This document shows, in pieces, positions 25,310 to 33,184 of a stretch of 58,224 nt of DNA. The position numbers and the translations under genes are program-made. Location of the stretch: NCBI RefSeq assembly GCF_003946515.1, contig NZ_RHOM01000016.1, positions 1 to 58,224 on the forward strand, read 5' to 3'. Positions within the stretch are counted from its first letter, which is position 1, and every line of letters starts with the position of its first letter. Source of the stretch: Companilactobacillus zhongbaensis (GTDB lineage: Bacteria; Bacillota; Bacilli; Lactobacillales; Lactobacillaceae). Below the pieces are notes generated by a model that searched no databases, was not told the DNA's origin, and worked only from the letters and a program-made list of their open reading frames with translations.

Positions 25310-25846
25310 ATGCAATCAAAAATGGACTTAGGAACTAAAGCTTATGATGAGATCGAAAAGATAGTTCAAAAAAATCAAGTTTTAGTTCAACAACTAAACA
25401 CTGGTGTTCACAATAGCGGAGAAGTTCGCGATGTGGTCAGTCAGATCACCAACGAGAAAATTTCTGACACGACTGAAATCAGATTGCCATTCACAACTGA
25501 TTTTGGGCGGAACTTACATATCGGAAAAAATGTTTTTATCAATAGTAATTCAATGTTTACCGACATGGGTGGAATCTATCTTGGAGACAACGTCTTGATC
25601 GGACCAAATGTGACGATTGCTTCGGTTAATCACAACTTGGAACCTAGTATTAGGAGAAGCTTGCAACTGAAGCCAGTTTATATTCATCAAAATGTTTGGC
25701 TGGCTGCTAATGTGACCGTGGCCCCAGGGGTGACCATCGGTGAGAACTCTGTTGTTGGTGCTGGAGCTGTCGTTACTAAGGATGTTTCTGCTAACTGTAT
25801 CGTTGCTGGAGTGCCAGCCCGTTTTATCAAAAAAATTGAAAAATAA
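25310..25846 (+). CDS. Hexapeptide-repeat O-acetyltransferase (Maa/LacA/NodL-like)
   Basis: 178 residues forming a left-handed beta-helix: NLHIGKNVFINSNSMFTDMGGIYLGDNVLIGPNVTIASVNH, then VWLAANVTVAPGVTIGENSVVGAGAVVTKDV and VAGVPARFI. The SVNHNLEP loop carries the catalytic His of maltose/galactoside acetyltransferases. Likely acetylates a sugar or similar acceptor with acetyl-CoA. ATG at 25310 has AAGGAG eight bases upstream; an upstream GTG overlaps that site. First gene after the divergent LysR. Confidence 0.88.
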   Translation: MQSKMDLGTKAYDEIEKIVQKNQVLVQQLNTGVHNSGEVRDVVSQITNEKISDTTEIRLPFTTDFGRNLHIGKNVFINSNSMFTDMGGIYLGDNVLIGPNVTIASVNHNLEPSIRRSLQLKPVYIHQNVWLAANVTVAPGVTIGENSVVGAGAVVTKDVSANCIVAGVPARFIKKIEK

Positions 25847-25929
25847 TCCTTGTCTTCGAGTTAACTCAAAGGGATAAGATACAAAACACAAATAAGAAAT
25901 AGCTACTAAGTAGCTTGAAGGAGAAATAT

Positions 25930-26679
25930 ATGACAATCGAAAATAAAGTAGTCGTAATCATGGGAGCATCAAGTGGTATCGGCGAAGCAACGGCCAATCT
26001 TTTAGCAAGTAAGAAAGCTAAGTTAACTATTGCCGCCAGAAGAATGAGCCGTTTAGAGGAGATCCAACAAAATAATGCTGGAGCAGATATTTTAGCTGTT
26101 GAAGCTGATGTTTCTAAGGCTGACGAAGTCCAAAATGTTATCGACAAAACAGTTGAAAAATACGGTCGGGTCGACGTACTTTTTAACAATGCCGGGATCA
26201 TGCCAGTCAACAACTTGAGCGTATTAGCTCGAGATGAATGGAAGAACATGCTTGAAACTAACGTTGAAGGTGTTTTGAATGGGATTGCTTCAGCCCTTCC
26301 AGTAATGAGAAAGCAAAAGAGTGGCCACGTGATCACTACCTCATCTGTTTTGGGATATGAATTACTTCCTGGCTATGCTACATACTCAGGAACTAAATTT
26401 GCTGTTCGTGCCATCATGGAAGGACTTCGCCAAGAAGAACGTGGCAATAACATTAAGACAACAGTTGTCGCACCAGGAAGCGTTAAAACAGAATTGTTCC
26501 AATCAATCAATAACAAAGATATTCGTGAACAATTAGAAAGTATGCAAGACTTGCCAGGTGCCGAAATGCAAGCTCTACAACCGGAAGAAATTGCTCAAGC
26601 AGTAGCTTTTGTGATCGATACGCCAGCTAACATGGCAGTCAATGAAATGATCATCAGACCTACAGGACAAGAAATTTAG
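25930..26679 (+). CDS. Short-chain dehydrogenase/reductase
   Basis: 249 residues, classical SDR. VVIMGASSGIGEA is the cofactor Gly motif, LFNNAGIMP the central motif, SSVLGYELLPGYATYSGTKFA holds the Ser-Tyr-Lys catalytic residues, and VAPGSVKTEL follows. Oxidoreductase with NAD(P)H; substrate unknown. ATG at 25930 has GAAGGAG upstream. It lies between the acetyltransferase and an AKR on the same strand, probably one LysR-controlled group. Confidence 0.9.
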   Translation: MTIENKVVVIMGASSGIGEATANLLASKKAKLTIAARRMSRLEEIQQNNAGADILAVEADVSKADEVQNVIDKTVEKYGRVDVLFNNAGIMPVNNLSVLARDEWKNMLETNVEGVLNGIASALPVMRKQKSGHVITTSSVLGYELLPGYATYSGTKFAVRAIMEGLRQEERGNNIKTTVVAPGSVKTELFQSINNKDIREQLESMQDLPGAEMQALQPEEIAQAVAFVIDTPANMAVNEMIIRPTGQEI

Positions 26680-26770
26680 TTTTTTAAAAGCTTGCCTTAA
26701 AGTCTACTAGAGGGTTTATTATCTAGTCGTTAAATAAATATCACATCCAATTATAAAAAGGAGAAATTAT

Positions 26771-27637
26771 ATGAGTATTTTTGATGAAACAATCACATTA
26801 AACAGTGGCATTAAGATCCCTAAATTAGCACTTGGAGTTTGGGAGATCCCTGATGACGAAGTCGCTAAAGCAGTTGAGTCTGCTATCGAGATCGGCTACA
26901 AGCATATCGATACGGCCCAAGCTTACGGTAACGAACGTGGCGTTGGTGAAGGTGTTAGAAATTCTGGTGTTGACCGTGACAAGCTTTTTGTTAACTCAAA
27001 AGTCGCTGCCGAATTGAAAAATTATGACGATGCTAAAAAGTCAATCGATGAAACACTAAGCAAGATGGACATCGACTACTTAGACATGATGATCATCCAC
27101 AACCCACAACCTTGGAAAGAAGTTAACCAATCAAACGACCGTCATTTTGAAGGAAACCTTGAAGCTTGGCGTGCTTTAGAAGACGCTGTTAAAGAAGGAA
27201 AGCTCAAGACCATCGGTGTCTCAAGTTTCAATAAAGAAGACTTGGACAACTTGATTAAGAACAGTGATACAAAACCAGCTGTCAACCAAGTTCAAGTTCA
27301 TATTGGTGATACACCATTAGATATCATCAAGTATTCACAAGACAACGACATCGCTGTCGAGGCATTCTCACCAGTTGCTCACGGTGCAGCATTGAAAGAT
27401 GACCGGATCGTGGAAATGGCTAAGAAGTATAACGTTAGTGTTCCACAATTGTGCATCCGTTATGATTGGCAATTGAATACTATCGTTCTTCCAAAGTCAG
27501 CTAACCCAGATCATATGAAGTCAAATGCTGAACTGGATTTTGAGATCAGTGACGAGGATATGAAGACATTGGCCGGAATTGGCAATATGGATTATGGTGA
27601 TGCGAGTGCTTATCCTGTGTTTGGTGGAAAAATTTAA
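26771..27637 (+). CDS. Aldo/keto reductase
   Basis: 288 residues. Tetrad: Asp47 and Tyr52 (HIDTAQAY), Lys77 (VNSKVAAEL), His110 (MIIHNPQP). IVLPKSANPDHMKSN is the cofactor end. AAAAGGAG precedes the ATG. It follows the SDR with a 90-base gap and ends in its own terminator. Substrate unknown. Confidence 0.9.
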   Translation: MSIFDETITLNSGIKIPKLALGVWEIPDDEVAKAVESAIEIGYKHIDTAQAYGNERGVGEGVRNSGVDRDKLFVNSKVAAELKNYDDAKKSIDETLSKMDIDYLDMMIIHNPQPWKEVNQSNDRHFEGNLEAWRALEDAVKEGKLKTIGVSSFNKEDLDNLIKNSDTKPAVNQVQVHIGDTPLDIIKYSQDNDIAVEAFSPVAHGAALKDDRIVEMAKKYNVSVPQLCIRYDWQLNTIVLPKSANPDHMKSNAELDFEISDEDMKTLAGIGNMDYGDASAYPVFGGKI

Positions 27638-27646
27638 TAGTTTTAG

Positions 27647-27678
27647 AGGTCATCCGGATGTTCGGGTGGCTTTTTTTG
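27647..27678 (+). terminator. Rho-independent terminator
   Basis: AGGTCATCCG, loop, CGGGTGGCTT then T6, after the AKR gene and immediately before repeat copy B3. Confidence 0.75.
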
Positions 27679-27683
27679 TTGGA

Positions 27684-27900
27684 TGTTCACTTCCGGTTCA
27701 GCGGGAGAGTTCCAGGAATTGCGCTGTGGAACGGTGTGGGCGTCGATTGAAGCTCACCGAAGGAGACAACTTCGGCAATCTCCAATACGAGCCTTGTTGT
27801 AAGCGATGAATCGCTAACAACAATTTCACACCTGACAGCGAATTCCTTCCACCCTCCCGCAGAACCTAGGTAGAGAAAACTCTACTTTGAGTGGGGGTAC
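27684..27900 (+). repeat. Structured repeat family 1, copy B3 (diverged)
   Basis: TGTTCACTTCCGGTTC opens it. The outer stem is in three parts: GCGGGAG (27701) with CTCCCGC (27854), AGGAATT (27714) with AATTCCT (27841), and CGCTG (27722) with CAGCG (27836). TGGAACGGTGTGGG after the left arm and AACCTAGGTAGAG after the right arm match other copies. Inner hairpins: TTGTTGT...AACAACAA and GCGA-TGAA-TCGC. The tail is weak. The rest of the gap to 28151 shows nothing else. Confidence 0.75.
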
Positions 27901-28151
27901 GGTACTTATTTTTATGGGGATCGATTTTTTAATTAGGTTTGAGTTCCGATTTCTGAAGTTGTCTTAAGATTTTTATTTTTTCGACTTATCTTATTCATCT
28001 TTGTCGAGGACATCATCGGTGCTACGTTATGAGGGATGAAATAGACTCTTGAATTGATTCCCAAATAATTTTTTTGATTACTCAATATATTGAATGTATT
28101 TAATTTTTTGTATTAGAATGGTCTCATTAACAACTTGCTGGAGGTTTTGGT

Positions 28152-28907
28152 ATGGATGTTGAGATTATGCGTGATGGATTGACGTTGCGGGGGACGCTTT
28201 GTTTGCCTCAGGCTGATTCGTTTGATTTGGCTATTTTGATGCATGGATTTACTTCTGATCGTGGAATGAAGCCTGATCAGTTGCTTTATCAGATTGCCGA
28301 TCGATTGAACGCTGAGGGATTTGCTACTTTGCGCGTTGATTTTAACGGTCATGGTGAAAGTGATGGTGCTTTTGAAGATATGACTGTTTTGAATGAGATC
28401 AGTGATGGTAAGGCTATTTTGGATTATGCTCGAGGGCTTTCCGGCGTGCAAAAAATCTATTTGGTCGGTCATTCCCAGGGAGGGGTGGTCGCTAGTATGT
28501 TGGCCGGTTACTATCATGATTTGATCGAACGTGTGGTTTTACTGGCTCTAGCTGCTACGTTGAAAGATGATGCTCTTAAGGGGAATACTCAAGGTTATAC
28601 TTATGATCCACAAAATATTCCTGATAAATTGCCTATTAAAAAAGGTTTGACTCTGGGGGGATTTTATTTGCGGACTGCTCAGACTTTACCGATTTATGAT
28701 GTGGCTCGCCAGTTTCATGGGCCTGTTCAGTTGGTGCATGGATTGGATGATTTAGTTGTCGATCCTGTGGCTTCTAGACGGTATGATGAGGTTTATGAGA
28801 AGAGTGATCTGGCTTTGTTGCCTAATGCTGATCATGGGTTTACTGAGGGGGAATCTCGGGAAGAGGTTTTGGATATTGTTTGTAGTTTTTTGGGGGAAGA
28901 TAAGTAA
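28152..28907 (+). CDS. Cinnamoyl (feruloyl) esterase-like alpha/beta hydrolase
   Basis: 251 residues, the length of lactobacillus cinnamoyl esterases such as LJ0536. Oxyanion HGFTSD (31-36), nucleophile Ser108 in GHSQGG, probable Asp200 in HGLDD and His228 in NADHGF; an insertion (about 135-185) caps the active site. Such enzymes release hydroxycinnamic acids from plant esters; predicted cytosolic. CTGGAGG precedes the ATG. Third codon positions are overwhelmingly T or G, unlike most genes here, in keeping with the G/T skew around the flanking repeats. Confidence 0.88.
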   Translation: MDVEIMRDGLTLRGTLCLPQADSFDLAILMHGFTSDRGMKPDQLLYQIADRLNAEGFATLRVDFNGHGESDGAFEDMTVLNEISDGKAILDYARGLSGVQKIYLVGHSQGGVVASMLAGYYHDLIERVVLLALAATLKDDALKGNTQGYTYDPQNIPDKLPIKKGLTLGGFYLRTAQTLPIYDVARQFHGPVQLVHGLDDLVVDPVASRRYDEVYEKSDLALLPNADHGFTEGESREEVLDIVCSFLGEDK

Positions 28908-28920
28908 AGTAAAGGAAAGG

Positions 28921-28950
28921 AAAAGACATGCCGGTCGGCATGTCTTTTTT
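28921..28950 (+). terminator. Rho-independent terminator
   Basis: AAAAGACATGCC, loop GGTC, GGCATGTCTTTTTT after the esterase gene. Confidence 0.87.
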
Positions 28951-29003
28951 ATTGATACTTGGTGTTATGGTTAATTTCATGTAGTAGCTTTATTTTGTTG
29001 TAG

Positions 29004-29150
29004 TGGATACGCGTTCTACTTTTATAGTGGAAACGAGTTCCGGGAGATAGCGGCCTCCGGTTTAGAAACTGTCAGCAGGCACGGCTTCGCCGCACCTTGG
29101 GTGCTGACAGTCCCTAAATCCTCAGCAGCTGACCATCTCCCTCCACTCTC
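29004..29150 (+). repeat. Structured repeat family 2, copy a
   Basis: Leader GGATACGCGTTCTA...GGAAACGAGTTCCG, outer stem GGGAGAT (29042) with ATCTCCC (29135), conserved loop AGCGGCCTCCGGTT, middle stem ACTGTCAGCA (29068) with TGCTGACAGT (29102), apical hairpin CGGC-TTC-GCCG, conserved return strand TAAATCCTCAGCAGCTGACC, then TCCACTCTC. No ORF. First of two tandem copies that fill the gap after the esterase gene. Confidence 0.87.
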
Positions 29151-29160
29151 TATTTTTATA

Positions 29161-29306
29161 GTGGATACGCGTTCTATTTTTATAGCGGAAACGAGTTCCG
29201 AGACGCAGCGGCCTCCGGTTAACACAGGTGGTCGAGGCACGGCTTCGCCGCACCTTGTTCGACCACCCGCGTTAATCCTCAGCAGCTGACCGCGTCTCTC
29301 CACTCT
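29161..29306 (+). repeat. Structured repeat family 2, copy b
   Basis: Same layout as copy a, directly following it. The outer stem is now GAGACGC (29200) with GCGTCTC (29292), and the middle stem GGTGGTCGA (29227) with TCGACCACC (29259). AGCGGCCTCCGGTTAA and TTAATCCTCAGCAGCTGACC are unchanged. Stems differ from copy a but remain paired. Confidence 0.87.
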
Positions 29307-29313
29307 CTTTTTT

Positions 29314-30153
29314 TTATTTTGGCAACTCTATTTTAGCGTTCCTTATAGCCCCTAAATATTTTTCGAGTAGTTTGTTTTTAACATTATACTGAGCCCCAGG
29401 TCTGGTGTAAGCTGCGACTTGTAGTACTAGTGTTCCGTCATTTTGGTTGGAGAAGCCTACTATATATGGACGTTTGGTTATTTGTAATTTTTCGATGTCT
29501 AGGTTTTGGTTGATGTTGTTGATCAATTTGGTGATTTCGTTGAAAGGTGCGTTGCTGGAGATGGGGATCTCCATTAGTGCTTGCATGCTGTTTCTCGACA
29601 TGTTGCTGACGATGGTGATGTTTCGGTTAGGGATGTAGTTTAAGGTTCCGTCGATGCTTTGAACTTGGGTGGTTCTGATGCCGACGTATGTTACTCGACC
29701 CTCGATCGTGCCGATTTTGATCATGTCACCGACACTGATTTGTTGCTCTAACAAGATGAACATGCCGTTGACCATGTCGGAGACGAAGCCTTGAGCTCCA
29801 AGACCTATGGCCAAACTGAAGATCCCGGCACCAGCTATCAAGGTTCCGACCGGAACGCCGATGGCTGATAAAAAGGCGTAGATCCAGAAGAATATTAGGA
29901 CGTACTTGAAGATGTTTAAGACTAGCGTGTAAATTGTGTCTAACTTTTTTGTTGGGACTTTGGCTAGTGATTTCCAATTATTTTTAAAAATATGTCTGAT
30001 GATCTTATTACCGATCCAGTTGATCAGCAATAATACTACCGTCAAAAAAAATAGCTGGATGACGACGCTAGTTACGTGTTCTAAAACTTGTTCCCAATCG
30101 ATCTTGAGAAACATTTTTTTGGCGATGTTGAATACGTTAAATGACAAGTTCAA
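29314..30153 (-). CDS. MscS-family mechanosensitive channel
   Basis: 279 residues. Three membrane segments (about 28-48, 75-95, 100-125); the pore helix reads LIAGAGIFSLAIGLGAQGFVSDMVNGMFILLEQQISVGD, characteristic of MscS, followed by the beta domain (IEGRVTYVGIRTTQVQSIDGTLNYIPN) and a cytoplasmic cage. It releases solutes on hypo-osmotic shock. Coding-strand codons near the 3' end are A/C-ending, consistent with the G/T skew of the plus strand next to the family 2 repeats. Confidence 0.92.
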   Translation of the reverse strand: MNLSFNVFNIAKKMFLKIDWEQVLEHVTSVVIQLFFLTVVLLLINWIGNKIIRHIFKNNWKSLAKVPTKKLDTIYTLVLNIFKYVLIFFWIYAFLSAIGVPVGTLIAGAGIFSLAIGLGAQGFVSDMVNGMFILLEQQISVGDMIKIGTIEGRVTYVGIRTTQVQSIDGTLNYIPNRNITIVSNMSRNSMQALMEIPISSNAPFNEITKLINNINQNLDIEKLQITKRPYIVGFSNQNDGTLVLQVAAYTRPGAQYNVKNKLLEKYLGAIRNAKIELPK

Positions 30154-30259
30154 AATAAAAAATCCTCCGATAATGTCTATCAGACTATCTTATCACAGAG
30201 AACTTAAAACATTTCTGATAGAATAGTGACGATGATCGAAAGAATTTTGGGAGAAACTT

Positions 30260-30868
30260 GTGAGTAAATTAGAAATCAAACCTTTGAAAAAATCTGACTA
30301 TCAAAAATGTATTCAATTCGCAAAAAAAGGGATGCATTTTGATAAGTATACTAAGAATCCCATCGGATTAGAGCTTTACAGCCGTTACTTTTGGTATAAC
30401 GAACTGATTTCCGCTACGAAAATATATGCCGCTTATCAAGGTGAACAGCTAGCAGGGGTCTTGTTGTTGAATGAATTTGGCAAGCGTAAACCATATGCGA
30501 CTTTTTCAAAACGTCTTTTCGTCAAAATTATGGAAAAGCTCGTTCACAACTTTGACCGAGCCAATCCGTATGATGACGTGAATCAGACAATGTTGGCCGA
30601 TTATCGAAAGCATTACACGCCGAAAGCTGAGATCAACTACTTAGCTGCTGACCCGGATAATCAGACTAAGGGGATCGGGACTTTCTTGTTGGAGCAAATT
30701 GCACGAGATTTTGTTGGGCGAGAAATTTATTTGTTTACCGATACTGATTGTAGTTACCAGTTTTATGACCGCCGTGGCTTTGAAAGGTATCGTGAAGCTA
30801 CTATTAGATATCGTCACGGAGAAAAATTTGTGCCGTTGACTTGTTTCTTGTATCGTCGAAAATTTTGA
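30260..30868 (+). CDS. GNAT-family N-acetyltransferase
   Basis: 202 residues. INYLAADPDNQTKGIGTFLLEQI is the acetyl-CoA motif and TDTDCSYQFYDRRGFERY the C-terminal pattern. GTG start with GGGAGAAACTT upstream. Divergent from the MscS gene. Substrate unknown. Confidence 0.82.
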   Translation: MSKLEIKPLKKSDYQKCIQFAKKGMHFDKYTKNPIGLELYSRYFWYNELISATKIYAAYQGEQLAGVLLLNEFGKRKPYATFSKRLFVKIMEKLVHNFDRANPYDDVNQTMLADYRKHYTPKAEINYLAADPDNQTKGIGTFLLEQIARDFVGREIYLFTDTDCSYQFYDRRGFERYREATIRYRHGEKFVPLTCFLYRRKF

Positions 30869-30908
30869 ATGTTTGAAATTTTAGATAGACTTGAATTTCA
30901 ACAAATTA

Positions 30909-31646
30909 TCAATGTTGATCTAAACCGCGATCATTCAAATATTTTTTCATGAAATCTCTAGGATGAGTTTCTAAGCTTTTGATTGCTGTGTCAGCCCAAG
31001 TTCGATTGGACTTTTTGCCCGAACGGTTTTGGTAATACTTTCTTGTTTCTTGATTGTATTGTTTGATGATCGATAATTTGCCAGGATCATAGTGATTTTT
31101 GTGATAAATACCATTGAATGGGATGCGAGGCTTGGGATCATTTTTCTGAGCGGGATATCCTACTAATAGTCCAAAAACAGGGTAAACTTCATCTGGTAAG
31201 TGTAGTAATTCGGAAATACCAACGATGCCATCGCGTACGCCACCGATGTAACAAATTCCCATACCCATTGATTCAGCAGCAAGTGTCATGTTTTGAGCTG
31301 CAATTGAAGCATCAACAGCACCGACAATTACTGCATCCACGCCAGTAATAGTTTCACTGATATTTTTATCTAGTTCTTGAGCAATCAAATGATTTCGATT
31401 CAAATCGGCATTAAAAATGAATAGATGACCACAATTGATAAAATCCTGATCCCCAGCCATTTTGGCGATTGGAGCTTTAACGGTGTCATCGTCGATGTCA
31501 ATGATCGAATAAGATTGCTGATAGCTAGAAGTTGACGCCGCTTGTGCTGCCTGGACCAATTGTTTTATCTGATTATCTGTTAATTTCTGGTTAGTAAATT
31601 TTCTGACGGAAACGTGATTAAAAATTGTTTGTAATGTTTGATTCAT
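30909..31646 (-). CDS. NADPH-dependent nitroreductase (NfsA/FRP-like)
   Basis: 245 residues. The start HVSVRKFTNQKLTDNQIKQLVQAAQAASTSSYQQSYSII gives the FMN-binding Arg/Ser loop; AAESMGMGICYIGGVRDGI and LPDEVYPVFGLLVGYPAQKNDPKPRIP are typical of the NfsA group. It reduces nitro compounds, flavins or quinones with NADPH. AAGGAG sits before the ATG at 31646. It is downstream of a TetR gene on the same strand, 56 bases away, which may control both. Confidence 0.9.
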   Translation of the reverse strand: MNQTLQTIFNHVSVRKFTNQKLTDNQIKQLVQAAQAASTSSYQQSYSIIDIDDDTVKAPIAKMAGDQDFINCGHLFIFNADLNRNHLIAQELDKNISETITGVDAVIVGAVDASIAAQNMTLAAESMGMGICYIGGVRDGIVGISELLHLPDEVYPVFGLLVGYPAQKNDPKPRIPFNGIYHKNHYDPGKLSIIKQYNQETRKYYQNRSGKKSNRTWADTAIKSLETHPRDFMKKYLNDRGLDQH

Positions 31647-31702
31647 TTTTTCTCCTTTTTTGACCAACTGGTACAAAATTGATTTTTAAAAAAGCAATCA
31701 GA

Positions 31703-32293
31703 TCAATGCAAAGATGCCATCAGTCCGTTTACCAAAGATATTGCTTGTTGTTTGTCTTGCAAAGTTGCATTTAGTGTTCGTAAGCCATAGTAAATACACA
31801 AGACGTTACTGGCCATGGCACTAGCATCAGTAGAACTTGCTAGTTCGCCAGTAGAAACACCCTCATCAATCACTGATCGTAGCTTGTTTTCCAAAAAACG
31901 AGCGTGTTCGCCAGACCATTTTTGAACGGTGATGTCGTCGTGACCACGTTCCATAGAAGCATTGATTAAGAAACAGCCATTGCTTGATTGCTCGAAGTCC
32001 TTTTCGATGGCCCAGTCGAACAAAGTCCTGATTCTTTCGATAGCTGAAGTTGGTCGGCTTAAAATAATATTTTGTTCTTCCATCCATTGTTGGTGATAGA
32101 GTTTCAGAGCTTTTGCATAGATTTCGTGTTTACTGCCAAAAGCGTTATACAAGCTGCCTTTTCCTAGACCAGTTGCCTGACAAAGGTCAGCAGTGGAACA
32201 TGCTTCATAGCCTTTTTCCCAAAAAGCATTCATGGACTTGATCAGAACTTCATCTTGATCAAACTGTTTAGGTCGGCCAATTGTATTTGCTAT
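31703..32293 (-). CDS. TetR-family regulator with atypical start codon
   Basis: The conserved TetR N-terminus (NTIGRPKQFDQDEVLIKSMNAFWEKGYE..STADLCQATGLGKGSLYNAFGSKHEIYAKAL) begins well before the first ATG (32233). In frame, the expected start position, seven bases after a strong GAGGAGG (complement 32301-32307), is ATA at complement 32291-32293, preceded by ATT codons. There is no ATG, GTG or TTG there. So either it uses a rare start, or ATG mutated to ATA and the repressor is weak or lost. About 196 residues. Neighbour of two nitroreductase genes on the same strand. Confidence 0.75.
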   Translation of the reverse strand: MANTIGRPKQFDQDEVLIKSMNAFWEKGYEACSTADLCQATGLGKGSLYNAFGSKHEIYAKALKLYHQQWMEEQNIILSRPTSAIERIRTLFDWAIEKDFEQSSNGCFLINASMERGHDDITVQKWSGEHARFLENKLRSVIDEGVSTGELASSTDASAMASNVLCIYYGLRTLNATLQDKQQAISLVNGLMASLH

Positions 32294-32404
32294 AATAATC
32301 CCTCCTCAGCAATGAAATTAACCTCACTGTATCATTTTTTGTACCGAACGGTCAACAAATGAGGATAAAAAGAAAACAGCGACATTTTCTTTTTATTAGA
32401 TAAA

Positions 32405-32863
32405 TTATTTAACAAAGTTAGTTTTAAATCGCTTCAATGAAATAGCACGAGGCGAGAATTCATAGTCGGTCAAGCCTAGTGTGATGGCGAAGGTTGGTGT
32501 GAATCCTTCAGGGATGACGCCTTCTGGAATCGAGCCTAGACATGCCATGTTCAAGTTAGCTCCTACTCGTTGATTTTCTGCTTCTAGTGCCATGTTTTGG
32601 GCCACGCAACCAGTCGAGATGAATTCCATTTGACCGGGATCTTTGACGGAAATTACGATGACGGTTGGTGCATCGTAGATGCCGTTCATTTTTGAAAGAA
32701 CTTTTTCGTCTTGGATGACGGTGAAGCGGTAGTTTTCGTATTCACCCATGCCGACTGGTCCGGCGTAACCAGCTTTTAAGATGCTGTCGAGTTGCCAATC
32801 TCTCATTTGTCCTTTGTATTCACGGATCGCCTTGCGCGAGTTGATCATATTGGTAGTTTCCAC
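32405..32863 (-). CDS. Short nitroreductase-family protein
   Basis: 152 residues, shorter than typical nitroreductases. NMINSRKAIREYKGQMRDWQLDSILKAGYAGPVGMGEYENYRFTVI gives the FMN-binding start, and TGCVAQNMALEAENQRVGANLNMACLG the dimer/FMN helix. I use the GTG at 32863, seven bases after GGAGG; the upstream ATG (32881) lies before that site. Likely FMN-dependent oxidoreductase. The 320-base gap that follows on the plus strand (to 33184) is A/T-rich and shows nothing recognisable. Confidence 0.83.
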   Translation of the reverse strand: METTNMINSRKAIREYKGQMRDWQLDSILKAGYAGPVGMGEYENYRFTVIQDEKVLSKMNGIYDAPTVIVISVKDPGQMEFISTGCVAQNMALEAENQRVGANLNMACLGSIPEGVIPEGFTPTFAITLGLTDYEFSPRAISLKRFKTNFVK

Positions 32864-33184
32864 GGTGATTCCTCCAATCATTTACTATTTCTATCATAAA
32901 GCATTTTCTTTAAATAATGAAACCGCTATCGGTCAGGTTAAAAAAATTTTCACGGATAACATGAAAATAATGCCCATAACAATAGTCATTGTGGTCTATT
33001 TGTTCAAAAAACTATAAATAAATTTCTATTTATAAGTTATTTGGTATAGCATGATATATAATTTTCTGATAAAATATTAATTAGAGGGATATAAATAATT
33101 AAGTTACGAGTAATTTGATGATTATTTTTTGAAAATATTTTTTAAATGCTTGTTTTCACTTAAAAACATGAAAGGATTGATTTT

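Noticed and set aside
29004-29306. Protein-coding genes in the family 2 repeats (short ORFs on both strands)
   Set aside because: The ORFs follow the inverted-repeat geometry, differ between copies, and have no ribosome sites; base-paired covariation explains the sequence better.
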